The notes beneath the pieces were generated by a model. It did no database searches. It was not told the origin of the DNA and saw only the letters and a list, made by a program, of their open reading frames with translations. Of a DNA stretch of 52,388 bases, positions 1 through 11,200 are shown one piece after another. Position 1 is the stretch's first letter. Every line of letters starts with the position of its first letter. Location: the NCBI GenBank assembly GCA_024280115.1, contig JAJRQT010000169.1, positions 1-52,388 of the forward strand, in the 5' to 3' direction. This DNA comes from Bacteroidota bacterium. Its GTDB lineage: Bacteria > Bacteroidota > Bacteroidia > Cytophagales > Cyclobacteriaceae. The position numbers and the translations under genes were made by a program.

Positions 1-131
1 TCATTATTTTTGGTTCAGAAATGGAAAAGCTAAAAGTTAGTTCGAAATCCATCAGAAATCAGAAAATTAAGAGTGCAATAAAATATTAAAATAATTATAT
101 TGCAAAAACGAGAGATGCGTTTTCTTAGTGA
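1..131. other. Foreign sequence at left edge, possible mobile-element end
   Basis: The neighbouring minus-strand ASPIC gene loses similarity to its paralogue at about position 131, so what lies to the left is not part of the original gene. Two short open stretches run off the window. On the plus strand, one runs from the edge to a stop at 87-89. On the minus strand, an ATG at 50-52 opens MDFELTFSFS and continues past the edge. Either could be the end or the beginning of a transposase, but neither is recognisable. The reading as an insertion element is inferred only from the gene break. Confidence 0.35.
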
Positions 132-2889
132 CACTAAATACTTGAAATGGATAATCAATTGAAGTTTTGTATCTATAGTTCAGCCCTAAATTTCCAGCCA
201 CAAAATCATCATCACCATCTCCATCAAAGTCATATTTTTCGATGCAATTCCACCAACCTGACGAGTTTTCAAGGCCATTTTTAGCTTTTACTTTTTCAAA
301 TTTTCCATTAATATTTTCAAACACACTTAGCGGCATCCATTCACCGACAATGATAAAATCCATATCTCCATCCATATCAAAATCTGTCCAGACCGCATCA
401 GTGGCCATTCCGAGATTTAGCAATTCCGGAGCCAATTGCTCCGTGACATTTGTAAATTCTCCATTGTTATTATGAAGCAAATAGCTGTTTGCCGGCAATG
501 GATATTTATGAGGAATTTGTCTTCCCGTTATTAGTAAATCCACATCTCCATCTTTATCAAAGTCTCCAGGGATCACTTTTCCCCCACTGCTTATCATGTT
601 AGGAATCCTGTCGATTGACTTTTCAAAATTTCCATACCCATCATTTATATATAATCTATCAGAATATGATTTGTGATTTTCATCAAATTCATAACCTCCA
701 CTTACTACATATAAATCCAGATCTCCATCATTATCAGCATCGAAAAATGAGGCCCCCATATCTTCATGCATTCTGTCTTCCTTCCACAATTCAACAGATG
801 ATTCTTCAAATTCTCCAATTTTATTTTGAATGAACAGGTGTCCCTGTTTACCATATGGTCCTCCGATATAAAAATCCTGCAATCCGTCATCGTTTATATC
901 TGCGACCGCTAAAGATGGCCCCAATTCAGATAATTTATATGGGAGTAAAGGTTGATATTGGTATGGGTCTAAAACATTTTCTCTATGCCTGACATTAACC
1001 CCCATTGCGGATTCTGCTTTATCGAATAATTTATTTATAGTCTCCTCGTTTGCTGAAATCGAATCTCGTTTTATAGAATTGTAATCAATAAATATTTCCT
1101 GGTTGGTCGAAATATCAGCTAGTTCGCTGCATGTTCCATCCGGCCAATGAATTTCAATTTTTTGAATTATGGAGTCTTCTCCACATCCAAAGTGAAGTTT
1201 GGGCTCCATGCTAGACCGGTATCCACGGGTGAGATAGAACTGCTGCAATTGTCTTTTTTCACCATGAGTGACATACACTTTTGTGCCCAGGGCCAATGTA
1301 TTTAAATCAGATCCGTGAAGTTTTATTGTCAAATAATGAAAATCGTCTTTTTCATTAGAAATATTTTCAAATATAAAGGCCGGTTCGTCAATATTATTTA
1401 CAACAAGGTCAAGATCTCCGTCATTATCCAGGTCTCCATAAGCAGCGCCATTAGAAAAAGATGGGATCGACATTCCCCATTCCTTTGTCTCATTTTCAAA
1501 TACAAGTTCACTACTGTTTTTATATATATAATTTGAGACTTTTTCAGAGGGCAACGCATTTAGTATCATATTCCATTCGTCCACGGTAAATTGTTCATAG
1601 CTCGAAGTACGACTTATCAGATCATTATACAATTTACCCCAATCCCTGTTTCTGATATCTTTTCTCAAACCATTTGGGATGAACAAATCTTTGAAACCAT
1701 CATTGTCAAAATCCGCAAATATTGGTCCCCAACTCCAGTCAGTATTAGATATTTCGGCTAAATGGCCTATTTCACTAAATGTCGTATTGCCATTATTTAG
1801 CTGAAGTGTGTTGTACATGTATTGATAATGATAGCCTTGATAATACGCACTCCAATATGTTTCGGCATTCATCCCACTTCTATTTTCTTTCTGCCTTCGA
1901 TTGTCTTCTGCCACCATATCCACAACTATAATATCTAATAAGCCATCATTATTGTAGTCGGCCATATCATTTCCCATAGAAAAATCGGAGGTGTGTTTCA
2001 TGGATTTTTTCAGGTTTTCACTGAAAGTTCCGTCATGATTATTGATGTATAAATAGTCATGTTCAAAAAAATCATTACAAACGTATAAATCATCCCATCC
2101 ATCATTATTCACATCTCCAACTGCCACTCCGTGCCCAAAACCGATCAGGGCACTATAGATACCTGCTTCAAGCGTAATATCTGTAAATTTCCCATCGTCA
2201 TTTCTATATAACTTATCGCCACAATATTCATTGGGTTGGTCACGGCTAAAACTATTATTGAAATTTGGATTTTTCTCCGGCCCCTGATTCACAAGGTACA
2301 TATCCAAATCTCCGTCCTTGTCAAAATCAAAAAAATTAGCATTCACTGAATATCCCGCATGATCGATGCCGTATTTCTTAGCCTCATCGATGAATGTGTT
2401 ATTTTGCTGATTTACCCAAAGTTTATTTCTCCTTTGTTCAACATCAACCAGTCCGGAATAGCTGACATAAATATCGAGCCACCCATCGTTGTTAATATCA
2501 ATCATGGTACTCCCGGAGCACCATGTATAATCTCGTTCCATCAATCCTGCCGGTTCAGTAATGTCTTCAAACTCCAGCATTCCTTTGTTGAGATAGAGTT
2601 TGTTTTGAACCATATTCGCAGTAAAAAAAATATCTGCTAATCCATCATTGTTGATGTCGCCAATACTTACTCCTCCGCCGCTGTAAAAATCCTGGTAGTT
2701 TATTATGTTGAATTCATGAGACTCTGTAATTTCATTTACAAAGGTTACGCTGGTTTTTGTTGATTCTAACTTTGTGAATATACTTCCGTCTCCAGACTCA
2801 TTCCTGCAAGAAACAGTTAGTAAAAGGATCACTGGAATAATTATGATATTCCACGATTCATTGTAAATTGATGAAATCTTAATGTTCAA
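67..2889 (-). CDS. VCBS/FG-GAP and UnbV-ASPIC lipoprotein, C-terminally truncated
   Basis: This is a large surface or periplasmic lipoprotein of 940 residues. The signal peptide ends in a lipobox (LTVSC, Cys28). About twelve calcium-loop repeats of the FG-GAP/VCBS type follow, for example DINNDGWLDIYV and DFDKDGDVDLLI. They are split by a UnbV/ASPIC domain at about residues 534-602. The start is TTG; an in-frame stop lies six codons upstream and no ATG is available before the signal peptide. The gene lies 15 bp after its paralogue and is probably cotranscribed with it. The last 21 residues do not match: after Phe-Ser the paralogue continues with ADFNHDG and about 262 more residues, whereas here the frame runs through unrelated sequence to a stop. 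It is therefore a broken copy that may still be exported. The ligand is unknown; the repeats suggest a calcium-stabilised beta-propeller binding surface. Confidence 0.85.
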   Translation of the reverse strand: MNIKISSIYNESWNIIIIPVILLLTVSCRNESGDGSIFTKLESTKTSVTFVNEITESHEFNIINYQDFYSGGGVSIGDINNDGLADIFFTANMVQNKLYLNKGMLEFEDITEPAGLMERDYTWCSGSTMIDINNDGWLDIYVSYSGLVDVEQRRNKLWVNQQNNTFIDEAKKYGIDHAGYSVNANFFDFDKDGDLDMYLVNQGPEKNPNFNNSFSRDQPNEYCGDKLYRNDDGKFTDITLEAGIYSALIGFGHGVAVGDVNNDGWDDLYVCNDFFEHDYLYINNHDGTFSENLKKSMKHTSDFSMGNDMADYNNDGLLDIIVVDMVAEDNRRQKENRSGMNAETYWSAYYQGYHYQYMYNTLQLNNGNTTFSEIGHLAEISNTDWSWGPIFADFDNDGFKDLFIPNGLRKDIRNRDWGKLYNDLISRTSSYEQFTVDEWNMILNALPSEKVSNYIYKNSSELVFENETKEWGMSIPSFSNGAAYGDLDNDGDLDLVVNNIDEPAFIFENISNEKDDFHYLTIKLHGSDLNTLALGTKVYVTHGEKRQLQQFYLTRGYRSSMEPKLHFGCGEDSIIQKIEIHWPDGTCSELADISTNQEIFIDYNSIKRDSISANEETINKLFDKAESAMGVNVRHRENVLDPYQYQPLLPYKLSELGPSLAVADINDDGLQDFYIGGPYGKQGHLFIQNKIGEFEESSVELWKEDRMHEDMGASFFDADNDGDLDLYVVSGGYEFDENHKSYSDRLYINDGYGNFEKSIDRIPNMISSGGKVIPGDFDKDGDVDLLITGRQIPHKYPLPANSYLLHNNNGEFTNVTEQLAPELLNLGMATDAVWTDFDMDGDMDFIIVGEWMPLSVFENINGKFEKVKAKNGLENSSGWWNCIEKYDFDGDGDDDFVAGNLGLNYRYKTSIDYPFQVFSVTKKTHLSFLQYNYFNILLHS

Positions 2890-2904
2890 TTCTCTATTAA
2901 ATAA

Positions 2905-5900
2905 TTACTCAAAAGAAATCTTCTCTATGACGTTCCCTGAAATATCAAACACCTCAAGGCGTTCCACTTTTGAAGATATAAAAAACGTTTTCCCATCCGA
3001 AGACAAGTAACCACTACCGTTATAAAACTCAATTTTTTGTATTGATTTATCTCTAAGATATAATTCTACATAAGCAGCTGATTCTTTAACCTCTATATGG
3101 TTCTTGTACTTCTTTATTGTAGAGAAAATCATTAAGCTGTCATTGTTGCTCGCTACGGCAATAAGTGCATTATTCTTGGAATCCTTAAATCTCACCATAC
3201 TTTTTGCGTCTTTGTCCACAAAAAATCCAGTCCCTACTCCTGTATAAGGAGTGAAATTACCATTGCCATTCCCTTTGAGGAAATAGCCAATTGATGCATC
3301 GTACCATCCCAATCTTAGGGCAGTCGCATGAGAATTTCCGGTGACCAATACATCAAAATTTCCATCCAGATCAAAATCATCCACTGACATTCCAAATACA
3401 GGCGCTACCTGAATGATATTTGGCAATGGACTAATATCAAATTTACCATCACCCAGATTCTCTATGTAACTCGACCTTAACTCATATGTAAAATATTTCT
3501 TTGCCTGAACTCTTTGAGTTTCGTCAAGCATACTCTCAAGGGTTGCATTGGCAAATTCATGGTAGGAGGGATATTTTTCACCTAAATAATTCATTTGGGA
3601 AATCAAAAGTGTTCTCGAATGAAATGGCACCTGCTTTCCGTTTACAACATTGAAAATCAACGGATCAACTATCCCATCGTGGTTAAAATCAGCACTGTAA
3701 AGACTTAGCGGCTCTTGTTGAGTTGCTTTCAACCAGGAGTTCAATCCGAGATTTCCGGCGATATAATCAATATCACCATCTTTATCAAAATCTGCCCCAA
3801 TGATGCTGTTCCAACATCCGGAGGAATATTCCAAACCTGTTTCTCCTCCGAGTTTTTCAAAGGTCTCACCTGTATTTTTGAAAAATGTGATGGGCATCCA
3901 TTCGCCCACTACTACGAGATCCATCAGATGATCATTATTAAAATCCGTCCATAGCCCACTAGTCACCATTCCAACATTCTTTAGCCCGGGGGCTATATTT
4001 TCTGTTATATCCACAAATTTTATTTTTGCGCCTCTTGAATCATTTTTTAAAATATAGTTTTTCGGTGTGATCGGAAACTTCCCCGGCGTAACCCTGCCTC
4101 CAACAAATAAATCCATATCCCCATCATGATCATAGTCAGATCCTATGACACACGAGCCGCTTGAGGTGATCTCCGGGATTGCAGACTTTTCTCTTTTGAA
4201 ATTCCCATTGCCATCATTGATATAAAATCTGTCAAGATAATAAGCTGATTCGCTTGCATGTTCTGCTCCCCCGCTCACGATGTACAGATCCAAATCGCCA
4301 TCTCCTTCGGCGTCAAATAGTAAAGCGCCCATATCTTCGAATTCCTCAGTTCCCGGTATCTCTATGGCATTAAATGAGCCATCAGCTTTTTGAATCAAAA
4401 TATTGCTTTGCATTCTTCTGGATGAGCCAATAAAAATATCTTCCAATTGATCTCCATTCACATCACCAACTGCCATCCCTGGTCCATTTTGTGAATATTT
4501 GTGTAACAAAAGTGGCTGAATATCGAAATCTTCAAACCCTATTTCTTCATGCTTGTATTTAAGTTCAATTTGATTCGTTACATTTTGAAACAACTTTGAA
4601 TCCACAGCATCTAGGTTCTGCCTGCCACATTCCTCATCGCCTTTTTCAATGACCAAAGTTTGGTTGGCTTGAACGTTATAAAGGATTTTACATGTACTAT
4701 CCGGCCATTCTATTTTGATTTCATTGATAATTGTATCCTTTCCTAATCCAAAATGTACAGCAGGGTCAATAGAAGACAAATAACCACGAACCAAATAATG
4801 CTGGTAAAACTGGCTGGTACTTTTATGATACAGGCTGATTTTCGTGCCGATTGTATTTGCATTAAGCACATTTTCCGGGAATTTAATCCTTAAATAGTTT
4901 GAACTACCATCATCTTTATTATCCTCTGAATACAAACTATTTTCATAGATAAAGGGTTGACCATTCAGATTATTAATAATAATGTCCAAATCTCCATCAC
5001 AATCGAGATCACTCATCACCCCACCATTGGAAAAGCTGGGCTCCGAAAATCCCCATTCACTTGATTTATCTGAAAAGGTCAGATCACCGTTATTCTCAAA
5101 CAGATAGTTATTCACAAAAATCCCTTCAATATCTTTTACTTTTTCTACAAATTGTTTCTTCCAGTTTTCGAGCGATCCAAAGGGGTTATTCCCAAATAGA
5201 TAGTTTATATTATCTAAATCCTGGAGGTCGTGTAAAAAGCCATTACAAACCATCAGGTCCTTGTAACCGCTGTTGTTTAAATCACCTAATAGAATTGTCC
5301 AACTCCAATCGGTATGATGAATATTAGCCAATTGCCCGATTTCGCTAAATGAAAGGTCTCCGTTTGGAGAATTTCCATTATTCAACTGCAATGTATTCCG
5401 GTTGTATTGTTGAAAATAACCCGCCTGAATATTGGTCATAAATCTGCTTGTTCTGGTTGGCAAAAGCATGGCTTTTTGGCGCTGATTGTCTTTGGGGGTC
5501 ATGTCCAGCACAAAAATATCTGGCTGGGAGTCGTTATTAAAATCCGAAATATCCATTCCCATGCCAGCGAAAGTAGTGTGCTTGAAATAATCGCCTATTT
5601 TATTGATGAATGTTCCATCTCCCTGATTTATGTAAATTATATCATTAGAAAGAAAATCATTTGCCTGGTAAATATCCGGCCATCCATCTTTGTTGATATC
5701 ATAAACCACTACCCCCAGTGTATATCCTTCATGAAGTATCCCTGCTTCTAAAGATGCATCAATAAAAACAGGGTGACCATCTTCACCAATACCAATATTT
5801 TTATATAATCGATCCGAACGTTCTGAATAATTTTTTGTGCTCGGTACGGGGATATTTACACTTGAACCATAAAACTGATCCGCAAAATTAACTGCAACAA

Positions 5901-6471
5901 ATAGATCCAGATCGTTATCTTTATCGTAGTCAATGAAGGAAGCTTGTGTTGAATATGTCTGATCAGCCAGGCCATAAGAGTCTGCCATTTCTTCAAAAAA
6001 GGGGATGCCTTCAGAATCAAGTCCCTGATGAATAAATAAATAATTTCGTCTTTTTATTGAATCCTTATTCCCTGAAACACAAACATATATATCAGGCCAC
6101 TGGTCATTATTCACATCTGCTATGGAGACTCCGGTACACCACCGGTTAGTATAAATTTTAGATTCTTTAGTGACATCCTGAAAACGGATCTTATGGTTTT
6201 CTGTCTGATTGATGTAGAGCCTGCAACTGACCATATTTCCCGTAAAAAATAAATCGGGTTTGTTATCACGATTAAAATCAGCTACGCCTACTCCACCACC
6301 ATTATAGATATTTGTGAAACTTACGACATTTACAGAATCTGATTCAATAATATCGTTAGTAAAATCAATGCCAATATCAGTTGCATTTAACTTCTCAAAT
6401 AATGCTTTTTTACTATTCCCGGAGCATGCGGAAAGGATGAGTAAAATAGCGATAGAGAAGTGGATTTTCAT
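2905..6471 (-). CDS. VCBS/FG-GAP and UnbV-ASPIC lipoprotein, full length
   Basis: The protein has 1188 residues with a lipoprotein signal (LSAC, Cys16). FG-GAP/VCBS repeats with DxDxDG-like loops occupy the N-terminal half, for example DVNNDQWPDIYV and DYDKDNDLDLFV. A UnbV/ASPIC domain spans about 540-609 and a second propeller-like block follows, with GDVNGDQLEDIFIG and DFDKDGDIDYIAG. The C-terminal 260 residues carry one more calcium loop (DFDLDGNFDVLV) and a beta-rich tail. It is the complete paralogue of the next gene. The start ATG is 137 bp beyond the SusD stop, on the far side of a terminator, so it probably has its own promoter. Such proteins often occur near SusC/SusD pairs in Bacteroidota. 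A role in binding extracellular polymer or protein is inference. Confidence 0.9.
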   Translation of the reverse strand: MKIHFSIAILLILSACSGNSKKALFEKLNATDIGIDFTNDIIESDSVNVVSFTNIYNGGGVGVADFNRDNKPDLFFTGNMVSCRLYINQTENHKIRFQDVTKESKIYTNRWCTGVSIADVNNDQWPDIYVCVSGNKDSIKRRNYLFIHQGLDSEGIPFFEEMADSYGLADQTYSTQASFIDYDKDNDLDLFVAVNFADQFYGSSVNIPVPSTKNYSERSDRLYKNIGIGEDGHPVFIDASLEAGILHEGYTLGVVVYDINKDGWPDIYQANDFLSNDIIYINQGDGTFINKIGDYFKHTTFAGMGMDISDFNNDSQPDIFVLDMTPKDNQRQKAMLLPTRTSRFMTNIQAGYFQQYNRNTLQLNNGNSPNGDLSFSEIGQLANIHHTDWSWTILLGDLNNSGYKDLMVCNGFLHDLQDLDNINYLFGNNPFGSLENWKKQFVEKVKDIEGIFVNNYLFENNGDLTFSDKSSEWGFSEPSFSNGGVMSDLDCDGDLDIIINNLNGQPFIYENSLYSEDNKDDGSSNYLRIKFPENVLNANTIGTKISLYHKSTSQFYQHYLVRGYLSSIDPAVHFGLGKDTIINEIKIEWPDSTCKILYNVQANQTLVIEKGDEECGRQNLDAVDSKLFQNVTNQIELKYKHEEIGFEDFDIQPLLLHKYSQNGPGMAVGDVNGDQLEDIFIGSSRRMQSNILIQKADGSFNAIEIPGTEEFEDMGALLFDAEGDGDLDLYIVSGGAEHASESAYYLDRFYINDGNGNFKREKSAIPEITSSGSCVIGSDYDHDGDMDLFVGGRVTPGKFPITPKNYILKNDSRGAKIKFVDITENIAPGLKNVGMVTSGLWTDFNNDHLMDLVVVGEWMPITFFKNTGETFEKLGGETGLEYSSGCWNSIIGADFDKDGDIDYIAGNLGLNSWLKATQQEPLSLYSADFNHDGIVDPLIFNVVNGKQVPFHSRTLLISQMNYLGEKYPSYHEFANATLESMLDETQRVQAKKYFTYELRSSYIENLGDGKFDISPLPNIIQVAPVFGMSVDDFDLDGNFDVLVTGNSHATALRLGWYDASIGYFLKGNGNGNFTPYTGVGTGFFVDKDAKSMVRFKDSKNNALIAVASNNDSLMIFSTIKKYKNHIEVKESAAYVELYLRDKSIQKIEFYNGSGYLSSDGKTFFISSKVERLEVFDISGNVIEKISFE

Positions 6472-6554
6472 TTTTTGACCTTACGGATTTTCAGTGATAT
6501 TCGGAATCCAATATTAAGAATTAATATAGTTTCTGCTGTTATTATTTCTGATTA

Positions 6555-6583
6555 AAAAAGGCTGTCACACGGACAGCCTTTTT
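6555..6583 (-). terminator. Intrinsic terminator after the SusD gene
   Basis: A 12-bp perfect stem (AAAAAGGCTGTC paired with GACAGCCTTTTT) with a 5-nt loop is followed by a T-rich tail in the minus-strand transcript. It sits 25 bp past the SusD stop and separates the SusCD operon from the ASPIC genes. The A/T flanks make it usable in both directions. Confidence 0.9.
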
Positions 6584-6608
6584 AAAAAAACTAATATGTT
6601 GATTATTA

Positions 6609-8204
6609 CTAATATCCAGGATTTTGATCTGAATTCGCCATTTCTTCATTCGCATCGATTTCAGATTGCGGAATTGGGAAATACTCATTTTTATTTTTCT
6701 GGAATTTAGGGATAAACTCTGTGATATCAATTAAACCTGCCTTTTGCCATCTTACAAGGTCAATTCTTCTCACCTGTTCTCCGCAAAGCTCGACCCTTCG
6801 TTCATGCATCAATGCCTTGAACGCGTCTTCTTCCGTAGTTGCTGTAACATCAGGAAGAATAGCTCCTGTCGGATCAGCCCTTCTTCGAATTTGATTTATC
6901 AAAGCGACACCTTCTCCTACTTTGTTATTTCTGATTTTTGCCTCGGCAGCACCTAGCACTACATCTGCATATCTTATTACATCATGATTACAATCATTTG
7001 CAAAATTTGACACAAATTCACTGCTCTGATATTTTTTCCACGCATACCCGGATGTATTGAAAATATCGATATATGGCCCTCTGGTTCCAATAGTATCATT
7101 TTCTGTAAAGAAAAACGCTTCTATGCGAGGATCACGATCTCCAATATCAGTTCCACCATTACCCTCGAATTCTAAAGCCAATGGAGTTCCAACATTCTGA
7201 TTTGTTGGATCCTGGCTAGGTTTGCAGTTGTAAAACGAAGAACCGTCCACCCCATACTCATGAGGTCTGATGGTTGCTTCGTTTCTTCCAGTCTCTGAGG
7301 TACTGCTCCAGCTCAATCCTCCGAAATTGCTTGAGAATTGAATTTCAAAAACGGTTTCACCTATATTCTTCACACCAAAATCATGGTTCATTCTCATGGC
7401 AGCAATCGCTTCTTCCACAGTAGTTGCCTTGCCTACCGGATCACGATCTCCTCCCATTAAATAGTAGGTTCCCTTATCTATCACTGACATAAACTCAGCT
7501 TCGGCACTTGGCATATTTCCCATTTCAAGATATACCTTCCCCAGTAAGGAGGCTGCTGCACCGCTCGTAGCTCGTCCTAAATCGCTATCCCCATAAGTTG
7601 CTGGAAGAAACGCTTTTGCATCGGTCATATCTTTTATAACCTGCCCATAAACCGCAATACCATCTGATCTCGGTGTAGAAACCTCGAGATCGGTATCATC
7701 TTCAGCTAATCTCAAAGGACCGCCATTCCATAAAACTGCTATATAGTAATAGCACAATCCTCTAATGAACTTCGCTTCTCCAATCACCCTGGTTTTCATT
7801 TCATTAGAAATCAACTCATCAGTCATTGCTCCAACATTTCTAATCGTAATATTGGTTTTAGCAATTGCCCGATAGAACATTAACCATGGAAGATCAATGT
7901 GTTCATTTCCAGATGGGCCAAAAGTATGTTGCAATAATTCCTGGGGTGGTCCCTGGGTATTACCTGTCGGATCAACTTCATCTGCCGTAAAATCTAACAT
8001 GAAGTGGATTCGCCTTCCCCACAAACTAATATTTTGTAATGGAGCATAAGCTGCATTTACCGAAGCAATAGCATCTGATTCGGATTGATAAAACGATCCG
8101 GAATTTATGGAAGTATTATCAACTTTATTGAGAAAACTGTCACCACATGATGAATACATCAATATAAATGGGACTATAATTATAAATATTTTTAGGTTTT
8201 TCAT
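6609..8204 (-). CDS. SusD/RagB family nutrient-binding lipoprotein
   Basis: This is the outer-membrane surface lipoprotein that forms the lid of a SusC transporter and captures the ligand. I start it at the ATG of MKNLKIF, preceded by AACAGGAAA; a longer frame begins at a TTG 36 nt upstream. The signal peptide ends MYSSC (Cys20), followed by the typical SusD opening DSFLNKVDN. The C-terminal half has the family hallmarks, such as GYAWKKYQ, a helix with DVVLGAAEAKIRNN, and LMHERRVELCGEQVRRIDLVRW. The 531-residue length is normal. It lies 40 bp after the SusC gene and is followed by a strong terminator, so it closes the operon. The transported substrate cannot be read from the sequence. Confidence 0.95.
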   Translation of the reverse strand: MKNLKIFIIIVPFILMYSSCGDSFLNKVDNTSINSGSFYQSESDAIASVNAAYAPLQNISLWGRRIHFMLDFTADEVDPTGNTQGPPQELLQHTFGPSGNEHIDLPWLMFYRAIAKTNITIRNVGAMTDELISNEMKTRVIGEAKFIRGLCYYYIAVLWNGGPLRLAEDDTDLEVSTPRSDGIAVYGQVIKDMTDAKAFLPATYGDSDLGRATSGAAASLLGKVYLEMGNMPSAEAEFMSVIDKGTYYLMGGDRDPVGKATTVEEAIAAMRMNHDFGVKNIGETVFEIQFSSNFGGLSWSSTSETGRNEATIRPHEYGVDGSSFYNCKPSQDPTNQNVGTPLALEFEGNGGTDIGDRDPRIEAFFFTENDTIGTRGPYIDIFNTSGYAWKKYQSSEFVSNFANDCNHDVIRYADVVLGAAEAKIRNNKVGEGVALINQIRRRADPTGAILPDVTATTEEDAFKALMHERRVELCGEQVRRIDLVRWQKAGLIDITEFIPKFQKNKNEYFPIPQSEIDANEEMANSDQNPGY

Positions 8205-8244
8205 TTTCCTGTTTTTTAAGATTTTATAAATCATATCCAATGCC

Positions 8245-11200
8245 TTAAAATCCTATCTGAACTCCAAAAATAAATGATTTGGGTTGAGGATATTGAAGAC
8301 GGTCCGTACCAAAGTCTCTAGCTGTACCAGTACTGAATGAACCAATCTCCGGTTCCAATCCGCTATAATTCGTAATGGTAAATACGTTTTGAGCAGTAAA
8401 ATAAATCCTAAAATTAGTTGCACTTATTTTATCCTGAATATTCTTATTAAAAGTATATCCAATAGTCAAATTCTTCAGCCTGGTATAGGAGGCATCCTCA
8501 ACGTATCTATCCGAACTTCTTAGTATGTTCTTATTAGGATCAGCCCTAACCAACCTTGGTTCAGACGCTGTATAATCAGCCCTATACGCTGTTGAATTTG
8601 CGGCAGAAGCTCCAACATTGAAGTTTTGCCTATAATCCTTCAGCCACCTGGTTGCAACATTAAATACCTTATTTCCTTGTGACCCTTGCAGGAACAATTG
8701 CATATCAAAACCCTTGTACCGCGCATTGAATGAAAGACCGTAGGTCAGGTTGGGGATTGGACTACCCAAGCTTACTCTGTCGTTTGCATCAACTATGCCA
8801 TCCGGACCTGTTAAATTGCCATTTTCATCCACTGGTCCGGCAATATCCATCCATTTGACATCACCGGGGGCAGTTTGTGTGGTTGCTGTTTCTGCATCTC
8901 TCTTAGTTGGATCCATCGCGCCATTATCATCCACGGCTTGATTTATATATGCCCAACCATATACCTCATCCCAATTGCTAAAAATACCATCGCTCACATA
9001 ACCATAGAATTCCCCAATGGAACCTCCAACATATGTTCGTTGGTGACTGTTTATATCATCAACAGGGCCAGGTGCGAATATTTCCAGATCATCATTGATC
9101 AAAGAAAGGACCTCATTATTAACTGTAGTAATATTACCGGTCAAATCCCATTGAAAATCACCTTCAAAGTCGCGATAGGTTAATGCAAGTTCTATTCCAT
9201 TATTTTGAACTTCACCTGCATTGACATCGGCTGCGCCCAGACCTACAGATGAAGGCACCTGTTGTGGCCAAATTAAGCCTGTAGTATTTCTCTGGTACCA
9301 ATCAAAAACGATTAAGAATTGGTCATCAAAAAGTCCCGCATCGATGCCAACATCCAGTGTTGTGGTAGTTTCCCACTTAATATCAGGATTTGCCAGGTTG
9401 GTCTGACTGATTCCCTGAACGGCATCATTTCCAAGCACATAAAAGATATTGGTATTTAGGTTGACATCTGTCGGATAATTGCTCAATGGATCCTGATTTC
9501 CAAGTTGACCCCATCCAGCTCTCAATTTCAGATTACTCAACCAGGTAGAACTGTTTAGAAATCCCTCTTCACTCATTCTCCATCCTGCAGAAACAGAAGG
9601 AAATGTTCCGGTACCATTATTACCACGGTACAATTTAGATGATTGATCCTGTCTCAAATTAGCTGTCAAAAGATACTTATCTTTATAAGCATAAGTTAAC
9701 CTGGCAAAAATGCCGTATAAAGAACTTTCTGCAACGCCATCTGTTGACGTTATATTTTGAGTAGCGGCATTCAAAGAAATCACATTTGGTGGTAAATTTT
9801 CCCCAAAAGCGGATTGATTTTCCCAATTAAATGACTGTGCAGAAAGACCTACCATAGCGCTGAAACTATGATCGCCAAAATTATTTGCGTAGGTCAGATA
9901 ATTTTCAAAAATTGGGTTAAACACCTGACTCTTAGTCCTATTTAAAGATGATAAGGTTATAAGTCTCCGCGTCAATTCATATTCCGGATTGTAAGTCATA
10001 TTATTTTGATATTGAAATTCCAATCCTGCAGTAGCCTTATAGGTTAAGCCATCGATTATTTCCCACTCTGCATAAACAGAACCGAATATCCTATATCTAT
10101 CCTCATCTCTTTGATTTAAAAAATGATCAGCTACCGGATTTCTGGCATCCTGACCTTCGTCCGTATCGGGCCATCCAAATCCGCCAAGGAATGAATCGTC
10201 ATAAACTGAAACAAAAGGAGATTGTTTTATTGCATGCTCCTGGGATCTCCGACCACCCTGACCCTCAACACGTCGTCTGTATGTCTTTGAAATCAAGACA
10301 GATTCACCGAATTTTATACGTTTTCCTATTTTATAATCAGAATTCAATCTTAATGAGAACCGGTCAAATTTTGTATTTATAATATTTCCCTCTTGGTTGA
10401 AATAGTTTAATCCAATACTAAAAGTAGCATGCTCATTTCCACCTGAAAGACCTAAATTATAGTTTTGAATGGGGGCACTATTGGTAAACATTTCTCTCTG
10501 CCAATCTGTATCAACATTTCGCGGAGTGGCTCCATTTGCAAAAGCTCCGGGTATATCTCCATCTGGCTGACTGTGTAATTCATTCAGATAGGTGGCATAA
10601 CCATCCGCATCCAGCACATCGTGAAAATTATTCATGCTCTGTGTGCCGTAATAAGCATCAAAGTTTACCCTTACAGGACCCTGTTTACCTCTTTTTGTCG
10701 TAATTATAATTACTCCACCAGAGGCCCTTGTTCCATAGATTGCGGCAGCAGATGCATCTTTCAAAATATCAATAGACTCTATGTCATCCGGGCTAAGACT
10801 GTTGAGGAAACTATATCCTAAATCGCTTTGTCCTCCCTCTTTAATTGGTACACCGTCAATTACATAAAGCGGTGTTTCTGTATTGAATGTTCCAACGCCA
10901 CGAATATTTACCTGGAAAGTTCCCCCGGGCTGACCGCCACCAGTATTTGTTACTGTCACACCGGCTACTCTACCTTGCAGTGCCTGGTTTACATTGACAA
11001 CTGGAACGCTTTTTACTTCATCCATATTAAGGGAAGCTACAGCCCCCGTGACCACGCCCCTCTCTTGAGTTCCATATCCAACAACTACAATTTCTGAAAG
11101 TGATTTAATATCCGGATTAAGCGTTAAATCAATTATTGTTCTACTTCCTACGATTACCTGTTCAGTTATAAACCCGACAGAACTAAATACCAACACTGAA

